Shown: one piece after another, positions 1-9,500 of the stretch | Layout of the letters: every line of letters begins with the position of its first letter | Numbering within the stretch: the first letter of the stretch is position 1 | Assembly: GCF_016806835.2 (NCBI RefSeq) | Contig: NZ_CP086111.1 | Location: forward strand, 1,409,001 to 1,473,000 | Origin: Skermanella rosea | Lineage (GTDB): Bacteria > Pseudomonadota > Alphaproteobacteria > Azospirillales > Azospirillaceae | Reading direction: 5' to 3' | Length of the DNA: 64,000 bases | Made by a program: the position numbers and the translations under genes | Notes under the pieces: model-generated | Database searches by the model: none | What the model was told of the DNA's origin: nothing | The model's input: only the letters and a program-made list of their open reading frames with translations

Positions 1-105
1 GAACCACCGCGCCGTTCCGCCGACCTTCCAGGTCGTGTAGGGGTGGAGCGGTTCGTCGCACCGGATCGGCCGTTGCGTAGTCAGCCCGGCAAAGGGGTCA
101 GGCAT
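1..105 (-). CDS. murB: MurB-like UDP-N-acetylenolpyruvoylglucosamine reductase, N-terminal fragment cut by window edge
   Basis: Only the first 35 codons are inside the window. The ATG at 105-103 is preceded by a GAGG Shine-Dalgarno-like run about 7 nt upstream. The peptide contains PLHPYTTWKVGG, which matches the start of the MurB FAD-binding region (PL..YT....GG). The start lies inside the 3' end of the murA-like gene, a 25 bp overlap, so the two are almost certainly co-transcribed and probably translationally coupled. MurB reduces the enolpyruvyl ether made by MurA to a lactyl ether using NADPH and FAD. The catalytic residues lie outside the window and cannot be checked. Calling it a second copy assumes that the usual murB in the division cluster exists elsewhere in the genome. 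Confidence 0.72.
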   Translation of the reverse strand, partial: MPDPFAGLTTQRPIRCDEPLHPYTTWKVGGTARWF

Positions 106-1493
106 GCTGCGCCTCGCTTGTTGAGAGGAGTATTCTGTTCCGCGGACGACGCGGGAGAGTAGGCTGCGTTGACCCGCTGGATTCTGGCCCCGAGGGACGA
201 CAGCACGGTCGCCAGGTCGGCATAGCCGCGGTCCAGCTGGTAGACGTTTCCGATCGACGTCCGGCCCTCGGCCGCGAGGGCGGCGACGACGACCGCGGCA
301 CCTCCACGGATGTCCGTTGCCTGAACGTCGGAGGCGTGAAGCCGTTCCACGCCCTCGACCACGGCAATCTTGCCTTCCTGGCCGTTGACGCAGGTGAATC
401 CCCCGTCGATCACGTCGATGCGGGCGCCCATCCGCACCAGTTCCGGGCAGTACCGGAAACGGTCGTCCAGGATGGTCTCGGTCACCCGCGAGGTGCCCCG
501 GGCAAGGGACATCATGACGGTATGGAGCGGCTGGATGTCGGTGTGGAAGCCTGGATAGGGGCGGGTGGAAACGTCCCGGGCGGTCAGCCTGTCGGGGCAG
601 GCGACGCCGAACCCGGTCGCCGTCGGCTGGACCCGGAGGCCCGCGGCCTGCCAGACCTCGAATTCGTTGGCGAGGTATTCCGCGCCGACGCCGGTCACCA
701 GGGCCTCGCCGCGGGTGCAGGCCACCGCCGCCGCCAGCGTCGCCGCGAAGACGCGGTCGCCCAGGATCTGGTGCGAAACGCCCCGCAGCTTCTGCGGGCC
801 GGTGACCGAAAGGGTGCGGTTGGCGTCCCAGGCGATCTCGGCTCCCATGGATTGCAGGAGCGTGATCGTGTCGATGACTTCGGGGTTCAGGGCGGCGTTG
901 TGCAGGATCGACTGTTGCCCGACCCGTCCCACGGCCGCGAACAGGAAGTTCAGGGTGGCCCCGAACGACGGATAGTGGAACGACGTCGTGACGGTTTCCG
1001 GCTTGGGGCCGCCGCAGATGCTGAACGACCGCTCGTTGTCGAAGACGAAGTAGCCGAAGTCCGAAAACAGCTGCGCGTGCAGGTCGTGCTTGCGGCTCCC
1101 CAACGAGCAGCCGCCGACGCCGGTCAGGTCGGCGGGAACCTGGTAGAACGCCGACAGGCCCATGAGCAGCAGGACATGGCGGAACCGCGTCGACAGTTCG
1201 GGCGAGAAGGCCCCGCCGTGCCAGCCGCCGCCGTCCAGGGTGAGGGTGCTGGGTCCATCGAAGGTTATCCGCACGCCGTGAGCGCCCAGGGTCGTGATCA
1301 TCAGCCTGACGTCGGCGAGATCAAGCGGCACGTTGGTCAGCGTGGTCGGCTCCCTGGACAGGCACGCCGCGACGAGGGCCGGCAGCGTGGCGTTCTTGGC
1401 GCCGGGGACGCGGACCTGCCCGGTCAGACGCGCGCCGCCCTCGATCGAGATGAAATCCGTGGCGTTGTTGGCAACGGGGCGAGGGGTCCACAT
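81..1493 (-). CDS. murA: MurA-family enolpyruvyl transferase (UDP-GlcNAc 1-carboxyvinyltransferase paralogue)
   Basis: A 470-residue member of the EPSP synthase/MurA family, longer than typical MurA (about 420-430) because of N- and C-terminal extensions. Visible family residues are the Lys-Asn of PGAKNA (33-34), the loop cysteine in GGCSLGSR (Cys129, equivalent to E. coli Cys115), the FGAT segment, GDR at 245-247 and the YPGFHTD aspartate (Asp319, equivalent to Asp305). The usual RAS motif before the loop is replaced by FRHV, and RPVDLH reads RKHDLH, so substrate recognition may differ. The ATG has AGGA about 8 nt upstream. It transfers enolpyruvate from PEP to a UDP-sugar in the cytoplasm. 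Pairing with an overlapping murB suggests a dedicated enolpyruvyl-to-lactyl sugar module. The exact sugar substrate is unknown. Confidence 0.85.
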   Translation of the reverse strand: MWTPRPVANNATDFISIEGGARLTGQVRVPGAKNATLPALVAACLSREPTTLTNVPLDLADVRLMITTLGAHGVRITFDGPSTLTLDGGGWHGGAFSPELSTRFRHVLLLMGLSAFYQVPADLTGVGGCSLGSRKHDLHAQLFSDFGYFVFDNERSFSICGGPKPETVTTSFHYPSFGATLNFLFAAVGRVGQQSILHNAALNPEVIDTITLLQSMGAEIAWDANRTLSVTGPQKLRGVSHQILGDRVFAATLAAAVACTRGEALVTGVGAEYLANEFEVWQAAGLRVQPTATGFGVACPDRLTARDVSTRPYPGFHTDIQPLHTVMMSLARGTSRVTETILDDRFRYCPELVRMGARIDVIDGGFTCVNGQEGKIAVVEGVERLHASDVQATDIRGGAAVVVAALAAEGRTSIGNVYQLDRGYADLATVLSSLGARIQRVNAAYSPASSAEQNTPLNKRGAACLTPLPG

Positions 1494-2329
1494 GCATCAG
1501 GTCCTTTCGATGTGGGTTCGGCCGGCCTCGGCTTCAAAGACTGAGGGCCGTCGGGCCGGTACCCTGAACGATCGGTTCGAGATCGCGGGTGCCGTGAAGA
1601 ATTCGGGAAACGGGAGTGGATGACCGGAGAAGCCCGGTCACCGGAACATCCCGGAGTGCATAAGGGAAACGGATCGCCACCGGGCGACCCGTCTGGCGAT
1701 GCCGGCGCGCGACGCCTGCCGGTCCGGCTTGTCGCCGCCGGGTCATCTTCCTGGCGGGCTCCGGTTCGGGATCGTTCGCAGGGGGACTTTCGGCATGTCC
1801 GGGGATCGGACTGTAAGCAGGGGTCTGTGGACTCATCGATCGTGGTGAGGCTTCCGGGGCGGGAACTTCTGTCGTCGCGTGACGCTTCCAATAGGCCAAG
1901 TGCCTATCAAAGCCGGTTGTGAAAGTCGGTTCAATACTGTCCGACTCAAAGAATAGGATTGGTATAAATTTGTCACCGACAACGTTCCTTAAAAAGAATG
2001 CAATTCGACTGGGTTGTGCGCTGTAGCATCACTATTGTATCTCTAAGGGCAAAGGGCAAAGCAAAAAAATGGGGCCAGGAAAGGCCGGTCGGTTGCCTGT
2101 CAGCTCCTGGCCTAGCGTATTACATGCTCGTGGTAACACTTTCAAGGCGTCGAGGTGCTAATCTTATAAGATATTTCAGCTGAAACCATAGCGAAATAGA
2201 GCTTTGGCACCCCTGAAACTATGTTTTTTAGCGGAATTTATTGCGTAAAGGACGACGAAATTTGTTTTTGTCTCTTTTTTGCCCGCTTTGCGATCCAGAT
2301 TTATCGTCGATAGGAGAGGAGTTTAGTCT
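1494..2329. other. Long divergent intergenic region with an AT-rich right half
   Basis: About 836 bp separate the murA-like gene (leftward) from the beta-helix gene (rightward). The left half is GC-rich like the rest of the window. From about 1,920 onward it is clearly richer in A+T, with TATAAA-like stretches near 1,960 and perfect short palindromes CTTATAAG (2163-2170) and TTTCAGCTGAAA (2174-2185), compatible with promoters and operator sites for both genes. Open frames here have no family features and no convincing ribosome site. No RNA gene or terminator was recognised. Confidence 0.5.
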
Positions 2330-4114
2330 TTGACATTCATTCCGTTCGTGAAAACGGGTGTCGTGACGGCGGCCGATGACCAAAGAGGTATGAAGTTTGA
2401 GCGCCGTCCATCCCCGGCGCGTGCGGACAGAGGGGGCACGGGAATTACTCTCTTTGTCTGTACGTTCGTCACGATGATTGCAGTGGTGCTTGCGTCGGCA
2501 GGCGGTCGTGCCTGGGCCGGGCAAACGTCATCCGGAATGCCGGACAGGGTCGTGCCTTTCGGGATATCGGTATCGGAACTCCGGGGGATGATCGAGGACG
2601 CCCCGGCCGGGTCGGTCATCCGGTTCCAGGCCGGACATTATGAATTCTCCTCCAAGCTGGAGATCAGGCGGGGCGATGTCGCCCTGGTGGGCGCGGGGGT
2701 CGGCAGGACGATCCTGGAGTGGAATTTCCCGCCGGGCACCGGCGACGACGCCATCGAGTGGCGAGGCGGAACGGAGGGTCCTTCCTTCGAGCTGGCATCG
2801 GATGCCAAGGCGTCGGACCGGACCATCAGGATCCGGAGCAAGGATGCCGTCCGGCCCGGCGACGCAATCCATCTGTCCGAGCCCAACGACCAGGGCTACT
2901 TCGACGCGATCGGCTTCCGACGGGATGCGGTCAGGCCGTGGATGTTCAAATTTCCCTTGAGGGAAACTCTGGCAATCGTGGAGAGGGTCGATGGAAACGA
3001 AATCCTCCTGAGCCTTCCCCTGGGCTTCGACTATTCGGCGGGCTCGGCGGTGGCGACGCGGGTGGACCTGCTGAAGGGCGTTTCCATGTCCGACATGACG
3101 ATCACCTATGGCTATGGGCGGGCGGACCCGCTGAAATGGGGCAAGGACACTCTCCCGGACTTCAAGATGCATACCTACGCGCTGCGGCTGGAGGGCCTGA
3201 GGAACCCGCACCTGAGGAACATCCGGGTCCAGGATGCCGCCAGCGGCGCGTTCGGCTTCTACAGGATCTACGGTCTGGAAGGCGAGCGTCTTTCGTCCGA
3301 CGGCGCGCACAACAAGAAGGGTGGGCAAGGCTACGCCGTCCATCTCGGGACGGTCTTCGCCAGCCACCTGCGCGACCTTTCGGACCGGGGAATGCGGCAC
3401 AGCGTGACTTTCCACAGCTGGGCGGCCAGCGCCTACAACGACATCTCGATCGTCTTCACCGACCGCGACGTCAATTTCCACGGGGGAAGGAGCCATCACA
3501 ACCAGGTGCTGGTGAAAAGGTCGGATGTTCATGACGGACACGGCATGTGGATTCCGGCGGTCTACTGGAACATGGACGGCGAGCGCTGGGGCCCTCCGTC
3601 CGACCGGCTCACCAACCGCGTGACGTTCGGGAACGCCGTCGGCGGGCGCAACAAGGACGACCTGCTGATCGCGGCCGCGGGCGGTGCCCGGCTGGAGGGA
3701 AAGTCCGGAAACAACATCCTGGTGGCCGGACCCGGCAACGACGTCCTGGTGAGCGGCACCGGAGCCGACACCTTCGTCATCTGCGCCGACGGCAGCCACG
3801 ACACCATCGTCGGCTTCGATCCGCGCACGGATATCCTCGCCGTCTGCGCCGGCGGCCGGCAGGAAAGCCGGTCGGACGTGACCGCCCTCGCCGTGGCGAA
3901 GCTCGCCTCCGGCCAGGCGGGGGACGGCGGGACCCGCGGGGGAGATGGCGGGGGGAGCCCCGCGGCGGCGCACCGGACGAAGAACGGCACGCGGGTCGAC
4001 CTGGGAAAGGTCGGGGGAGGGACCGTCGATGTCGAGAATGTCAGCCCGTCCGACCTGCGCATCCTCGAGACGCGCGATCTTCCCGAGGCCGTGAAGCGGA
4101 TGGGACTGTTCTGA
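2330..4114 (+). CDS. Secreted right-handed beta-helix protein with RTX-like C-terminal repeats
   Basis: 594 residues. The proposed TTG start is supported by AGGAGAGGAG 8 nt upstream; an ATG at 2390 is the alternative but has no well-spaced ribosome site. A hydrophobic stretch at about residues 40-60 ending AWAG looks like a Sec signal peptide with a long N-region. The body opens with the pectate-lyase-like pattern APAGSVIRFQAGHYEF and continues as short beta-rich repeats. Near the C-terminus, GPGNDVLVSGTGADTF followed by DTIVGFDPRTDIL is a short run of calcium-binding RTX-type turns. Families with this layout include polysaccharide lyases and C5-epimerases, so it probably binds or modifies an extracellular polysaccharide, but no catalytic signature was identified. 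The neighbouring GT14 genes fit a glycan role. Confidence 0.7.
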   Translation: MTFIPFVKTGVVTAADDQRGMKFERRPSPARADRGGTGITLFVCTFVTMIAVVLASAGGRAWAGQTSSGMPDRVVPFGISVSELRGMIEDAPAGSVIRFQAGHYEFSSKLEIRRGDVALVGAGVGRTILEWNFPPGTGDDAIEWRGGTEGPSFELASDAKASDRTIRIRSKDAVRPGDAIHLSEPNDQGYFDAIGFRRDAVRPWMFKFPLRETLAIVERVDGNEILLSLPLGFDYSAGSAVATRVDLLKGVSMSDMTITYGYGRADPLKWGKDTLPDFKMHTYALRLEGLRNPHLRNIRVQDAASGAFGFYRIYGLEGERLSSDGAHNKKGGQGYAVHLGTVFASHLRDLSDRGMRHSVTFHSWAASAYNDISIVFTDRDVNFHGGRSHHNQVLVKRSDVHDGHGMWIPAVYWNMDGERWGPPSDRLTNRVTFGNAVGGRNKDDLLIAAAGGARLEGKSGNNILVAGPGNDVLVSGTGADTFVICADGSHDTIVGFDPRTDILAVCAGGRQESRSDVTALAVAKLASGQAGDGGTRGGDGGGSPAAAHRTKNGTRVDLGKVGGGTVDVENVSPSDLRILETRDLPEAVKRMGLF

Positions 4115-4133
4115 GAAGGGGCCTCGGGCCCTT
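4115..4133. terminator. Short hairpin between convergent genes
   Basis: The 17 bp gap between the converging beta-helix and glycosyltransferase genes holds an imperfect inverted repeat, AAGGGGCC-TC-GGGCCCTT. It may stop transcription from both sides. No clear T-tract follows on either strand. Confidence 0.35.
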
Positions 4134-4989
4134 ACCGCCTCAGCTGGGCGTCGATCAGGTCGAAGATCCCGGGATCGGCATCCAGGTCGAACTTCCGGGC
4201 GAAGAATTTCCCGCTTTCCCGCAGTTGGGGAACCTGGGCCGCGGTCAGGGTCCGCGGACTCATCCCCTTCTGCTCCCAGGTCGTGAACATCAGGGCCGGC
4301 TTGACCCGGTCCTCGAAGGGCGACCTGGACAGGATGGTGTGGAACATGATCTCGTCCGGGATCTTCACCTTCCTGAAGAACGAGACGAACTCCGGGCGGC
4401 TCTCTATGAACTGCAGGATGTACCGGATGCAGGGTTCGGAAAGGCACCACCACTGGGACCCGCCGTGCGGTTCCAACTCGCCGAGCACCTTCTTGTAGTT
4501 CTGCTTGGGGAGCAGTCTCAGGAGGCCGTTGATGATGCGGGCCTGCGGCTTCCGCGGGTCCCGGGTCGCCCGGTAGGGATGCTGGAGGCGGCTGATCGGT
4601 TTGCCGGCATGGTCCGCCGGCATCCTGTGGCGGTTGATGTACTCGTGGCGGGCCGCGCCGAGTTCCGCCAGGAGATCGGAGGACGACCGGATGGGATAAT
4701 CCGAACCGCTCAACAGGATGTAATAGTCGTGCGTGCCGGCCGCCAGCGCCGCGCAAAGGGTGTCGATCGTCGCCTGGACCATGCTGTAGCCGCCCCACAG
4801 GACGTCCTGCCTGTCCGGGACGAATTGCGTGTCCAATCGGCTTTCGCCGACGGCCGCCGCGAAGGGATCGATCGCTACCTTCCGGTCGATGTGGACGAAG
4901 AAGGATGCTCCGTCATGGTCGAGGGCCTGCAGCATTCTCGCCAACTGCCGCGGATTCTTGTGAGCGAGTATGATGTATGCGATCTTCAT
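4132..4989 (-). CDS. GT14-like (core-2/I-branching type) glycosyltransferase
   Basis: 285 residues starting MKIAYIILAHKNP, the usual start of bacterial core-2/I-branching (GT14, Branch domain) proteins. Further family patterns are FVHIDRK (about 30-36), WGGYSMVQATI (about 65-75) and LLSGSDYPI (about 92-100). There is no signal peptide or membrane helix, so it should act in the cytoplasm or at the inner membrane face, transferring a sugar (GlcNAc or xylose in known members) onto a glycan. A related but clearly diverged gene follows upstream at 5069-5908 on the same strand, 79 bp away. Together with the secreted beta-helix protein this suggests a surface polysaccharide locus. Donor and acceptor are unknown. 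Confidence 0.8.
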   Translation of the reverse strand: MKIAYIILAHKNPRQLARMLQALDHDGASFFVHIDRKVAIDPFAAAVGESRLDTQFVPDRQDVLWGGYSMVQATIDTLCAALAAGTHDYYILLSGSDYPIRSSSDLLAELGAARHEYINRHRMPADHAGKPISRLQHPYRATRDPRKPQARIINGLLRLLPKQNYKKVLGELEPHGGSQWWCLSEPCIRYILQFIESRPEFVSFFRKVKIPDEIMFHTILSRSPFEDRVKPALMFTTWEQKGMSPRTLTAAQVPQLRESGKFFARKFDLDADPGIFDLIDAQLRR

Positions 4990-5068
4990 ATCGGTCTCTC
5001 TAGACCCTCGCCGCTACGGGATACCGGGGGCAACTTTCCTGTAATCAATGGACCAAAGGTCTCCTGGA

Positions 5069-5908
5069 TTATTCGGGCGTCGGATGGCCGATCTTTTCCG
5101 CGATGGCCCGGATGATGTCGATGTCCTGGTCGTTGTCGAACTTGCGGGCGAATATCTTTCCGCTTTCCATCATGCGTTCGAAGTCGTTCCTGCGGAGCAC
5201 GGTGGGCCGGGACGAGGCCTGTTCCCACAGCACGAACCGGCCGTTGTCGCTGGAGCGCAACGGCTGGAAAGGGCCGTCCATGATGACGTTCTGGAAGTAG
5301 AATTCATCCGGGAACATTACGCGCCTGCAGAGCCTGCGCCATTTGACCGCCGTCGGGCTCGATACGACCCACTCGCTGAACCCGCGCGAGAGAGTGTGCC
5401 ATCCAGATCCTTTCCATTTTATCCTGCGGACAAGCAGATCGACCCTGGGCAAGGGAAGCCGATGGACTCGGTGCCCATATTCTATGCATTGGAACCAGGT
5501 GCGACGACGGATGCTTATGCCGAGGTCGGGCAACGACATGCATGCTATGCCGCTCGATCCGTTCAATCCAGTCAGATATTCGATGATGCCTTCACGGCGG
5601 CAGAGTGGATAGTCCTGACCACTTATGTTTAAAAAATATTGCCAGTCGGGCCAACGCTTGAGGGCCTCCTGCAAGCCTTGCAACTGCGATTCGACGATGC
5701 TCCAGCCGCCCCAATAGATCGGAAGGGCATGCTGGAAATGGATGTTGGGGCGATTGCCGCAAATCTCAACTATTTCGCGAACATAGCTCTCGGGAGAGTT
5801 CTTGTCGATATGAATCAGAAAATAATCGAGGTCGTTGTAAAGCGCGGCCATCAACCATCGAAACTGATCCTCTTTATGGTAAAGGGTAATCTGGTAAACG
5901 ACTTTCAT
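5069..5908 (-). CDS. Second GT14-like glycosyltransferase
   Basis: 279 residues from the ATG at 5908, chosen because MKVVYQITLYHK then aligns with the N-terminus of the neighbouring GT14 protein and a GGAG lies 11 nt upstream; a GTG at 5953 or ATG at 5944 would add 12-15 residues. Family patterns are FLIHIDKN, WGGWSIVESQL and NISGQDYPL. The two neighbours share the same architecture but differ in most residues, so they are old paralogues or separate acquisitions. No signal peptide is visible. The C-terminal half contains FPDEFYFQNVI, where GT14 members have a conserved PDE segment. The likely role is adding a branch or side sugar to the same surface glycan as its neighbour. Confidence 0.78.
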   Translation of the reverse strand: MKVVYQITLYHKEDQFRWLMAALYNDLDYFLIHIDKNSPESYVREIVEICGNRPNIHFQHALPIYWGGWSIVESQLQGLQEALKRWPDWQYFLNISGQDYPLCRREGIIEYLTGLNGSSGIACMSLPDLGISIRRRTWFQCIEYGHRVHRLPLPRVDLLVRRIKWKGSGWHTLSRGFSEWVVSSPTAVKWRRLCRRVMFPDEFYFQNVIMDGPFQPLRSSDNGRFVLWEQASSRPTVLRRNDFERMMESGKIFARKFDNDQDIDIIRAIAEKIGHPTPE

Positions 5909-6509
5909 AAGAGGGGCTACTCCAGCCGGCGGGGCAATGTTCATTGATGCCACTCGCCAACAGCACCAGTCGATTGGGTTCGTCTCGGCCCGCGTCCGGT
6001 TTGATTATCGTTCAAGCTGAGACCTCAAGGCGCCATGCGCCGCATCATGAAGATGTTCGGGGCGCATCCCGGACACCCGACGACATCCTCGAACGTTATC
6101 CCTTGGCTTTGAGCCAATCAAGTAACGAAGACAGGGGTAAAACATCAGGATTCCGGCTTTCCGGGCATCTCCAGGCAACTTCGCAAGGAAAGGAGATCGT
6201 CCGTCGTGCCTCGTGAGATTAGTCGAGCCGGTTTCCCCAGCGGTGCCTCTGATCGATCCTGCGATCGGATCGTGGAATAGTTGTTCCCTCCGGACTGCTC
6301 TGGCTGGATTTGCAGGGGGGATGCCTCTCCGGACCGAGCCATTTGAAGAAACAGGAAACGGGGCGGAAAACGACTTTCCTCCGGTATCCGCGCCGGGAGG
6401 CCGGAACGAATCTGCCCGCCGCGACCATCCGGTCGCGGCGGGCAGATGAGCCCTATCGATGCAGGCGTGGCGGGCGGCGGCCCCTGGGAGGGACCGCCTC
6501 CGTCCCCGG
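5909..6509. other. Intergenic region between nrdJ 3' end and glycosyltransferase 5' end
   Basis: About 600 bp with no supportable gene. Frames that stay open have no family signature, low-complexity composition and no ribosome site. Its right end holds the nrdJ terminator hairpin at 6412-6445; the left part must contain the promoter of the leftward glycosyltransferase genes. No repeat or RNA gene was recognised. Confidence 0.5.
6412..6445 (-). terminator. Strong hairpin downstream of nrdJ
   Basis: A perfect 15 bp stem (CTGCCCGCCGCGACC and its complement) closes a 4 nt loop about 65 bp past the nrdJ stop codon. On the minus strand it is followed by ATTCGTTCC rather than a clean T-run, so it may be a weak intrinsic terminator or an mRNA 3' stabiliser. 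Confidence 0.6.
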
Positions 6510-9500
6510 TCAGGAGCAGCCGGTCGTGGAGCCGCAGGTGTCGCACTTCATGCAGGTGCCGTTGCGCACCAGCGTCATGTTCCCGCACTCGCCGCAAGGA
6601 TCGCCCTCATATCCCTTGGCGCGGGCCTCGCGGATGCGCTCCATCCGCTGGTCGGCCGCCGGCGCGGTCGCGACCGCCACGGCGACGGCCGGCTGGGACT
6701 GGTCCGGCGACAGGGCGCGGGCGGTCGCCTCGTTCCCCATCCCGGCCCCGCCGCTGGTCAGCGCGGTCGCCTGGGAACCCGTGGCCACCGCCATGGCGGC
6801 GACGGCGCGGGTGGACTGGCCGCCCGGCAGGACGCGCAGGTTGGACCGGACATAGCCCTTGCTGGCGACCTTCTGCACGGCGTCGAGCGTGTCCTTGGTG
6901 AAGCGCTCCGCCGCCGGGGGCAGGTTGCCTTCGCCGTCGCCGGTGCCCAGGCTGTCGGGGAACAGGTCGTCCGGCGTGGCGTGGGACAGGTCGGTGCGCT
7001 GCAGGTAGCTGATCGCCAGTTCGCGGAAGATGTAGTCGATCACCGACGTCGCCATCTTGATCGCGTCGTTGCCCTGGACCGGTCCCGACGGCTCGAAGCG
7101 GACGAAGGTGAAGGCTTCCACGAACTCCTCCAGCGGCACGCCGTACTGAAGGCCGATCGAGATCGCGATGGCGAAGTTGTTCATCAGCGACCGGAAGGCG
7201 GCGCCTTCCTTGTGCATGTCGATGAAGATCTCGCCCAGCCGGCCGTCCTCGTACTCTCCGGTGCGCAGATAGACCTTGTGGCCGCCGACCACCGCCTTCT
7301 GGGTGTAGCCCTTGCGCCGGTGCGGCAGCTTCTCGCGGTCGGCCCGCTCGCGCATGCGCTCGACCACCTTCTCGACGATCCGCTCCGCGACCATCGGCGC
7401 CCGCTCGGCCGGCGGGGCGTCGATGATGGCCTGGACGGTATCCTCGTCCTCCGACTCGTCCTCGCCTTCCAGGATGCTGCTGGACAGGGGCTGGCTGAGC
7501 TTGGAGCCGTCGCGGTACAGCGCGTTGGCCTTGGTGCCCAGGCGCCAGGACAGCATGTAGGCGTCCTTGCACTGCTCGACCGTGGCCGAGTTCGGCATGT
7601 TGATGGTCTTGGAGATGGCGCCCGAGATGAACGGCTGGGCCGCCGCCATCATGCGGATGTGGCTCTCGGTCGAGAGGTAGCGCTTGCCGATCCGGCCGCA
7701 GGGGTTGGCGCAGTCGAACACCGACAGGTGCTCCTCGCGGAGGTGCGGGGCGCCCTCCAGCGTCATGGCGCCGCAGCAATAGGTGTTCGCCGCGTCGATC
7801 TCGGCCCGGGAGAAGCCCAGGTGGGCCAGCATGTCGAAGCCGAAATCATCCAGGGCGGCGGCCGGGATGCCCAGCACCTCGGTGCAGAACTCCGCGCCCA
7901 GCGACCACTTGTTGAAGGCGAACTTGATGTCGAAGGCGTTGCCGAGGCCCTGCTCCAGCGCCTTCAGCGTCTCGTCGGTGAAGCCCTTGGCCTTCAGGGC
8001 GGCGTGGTTGACGCCGGGTGCAGCCTTCAGCGTGCCGTGGCCGACGGCGTACCGCTCGATCGCCTCGATCTGCTCGGGCGTGTAGCCCAGCTTGCGCAGC
8101 GCCTCGGGCACCACCCGGTTGATGATCTTGAAGTAGCCGCCGCCGGCCAGCTTCTTGAACTTCACCAGGGCGAAGTCCGGCTCGATGCCGGTGGTGTCGC
8201 AGTCCATCACCAGGCCGATGGTACCCGTGGGGGCGATCACCGTGGCCTGGGCGTTGCGGAAGCCGTACAGCTCGCCCAGTTCCAGCGCGCTGTCCCAGGC
8301 GCGCCGGGCCGCCGCGACCAGGTCCCGGTTCGGGCACTCGTCCTCCCGGATCGCGACCGGCAGGACCGACAGGCCCTCGTACTCCTGGCCGTTGCCGGAC
8401 GCGTCGCCGTAGGCGGCGCGGCGGTGGTTGCGGATCACCCGCAACATGTGGTCGCGGTTGATCTCGTAGCCGGGGAAGGTCCCCAGTTCCTGCGCCATCT
8501 CGGCCGAGGTGGCGTAGGACACGCCGGTCATGACGGCGGTGATGGCGCCGCACAGCGCGCGGCCCTCGTCGCTGTCATAGGAGATGCCGGCCGCCATCAG
8601 CAGGCCGCCCAGGTTGGCGTAGCCGAGGCCGAGCGTGCGGAACTCGTAGCTGAGCTGGGCGATCTCCTTCGACGGGAACTGGGCCATCAGGACGGAGATT
8701 TCCAGCACGACGGTCCACAGCCGGCAGGCATGCTCGAACGACTCGATGTCGAACTCGCCGTCGGGGCTGCGGAAGGTCATGAGGTTCAGCGACGCCAGAT
8801 TGCACGCCGTATCGTCCAGGAACATGTATTCCGAGCACGGGTTCGACGCGTTGATCCGGCCGGACGCCGGGCAGGTGTGCCACTCGTTGATGGTGGTGTC
8901 GAACTGGACGCCGGGATCGGCGCAGGCCCAGGCCGCCTCGCCGATCTTCTCCCACAGGTCGCGCGCCTTCAGGGTCTTGGCGACCTTGCCGTCGGTGCGG
9001 CGGATCAGCTGCCAGTCGGCGTCGTCCAGCACGGACTCGATGAAGTCGTTGGAGATCCGGACCGAGTTGTTGGAGTTCTGGCCCGAGACGGTCAGGTAGG
9101 CTTCCGAATCCCAGTCGGTGTCGTAGGTCTTGAACTGGATCGAGGTGTAGCCCTGGCCGGCGAACTGGATCACGCGCTGGACGTAGTTCTCCGGGATCAT
9201 CGCCTTCCGGGCGGCGATGACGGCCTTCTTCAGCGCCTTGTTCTCCTTGGGGTCCAGGCGCTTCGGGTCGGTCGGGGAGAAGCCCTCGGTGGCGGCGGCC
9301 ATGACCGCGTTCATGTGCTTGGAGGCGAGCTTGGAGCCGGCGACCAGCGCCGCGACCTTCTGCTCCTCGGTGACCTTCCAGTCGATATAGGCCTCGATGT
9401 CCGGGTGGTCGAGGTCGACCGTGACCATCTTGGCGGCGCGCCGGGTGGTGCCGCCGGACTTGATGGCGCCCGCGGCGCGGTCGCCGATCTTCAGGAAACT

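Noticed and set aside
1534-1922. Open frames on both strands in the murA/beta-helix gap
   Set aside because: Low-complexity Pro/Arg composition, no ribosome site, no family features.
1998-2183. 61-codon ORF in the AT-rich region
   Set aside because: No ribosome site and no recognisable pattern; likely chance.
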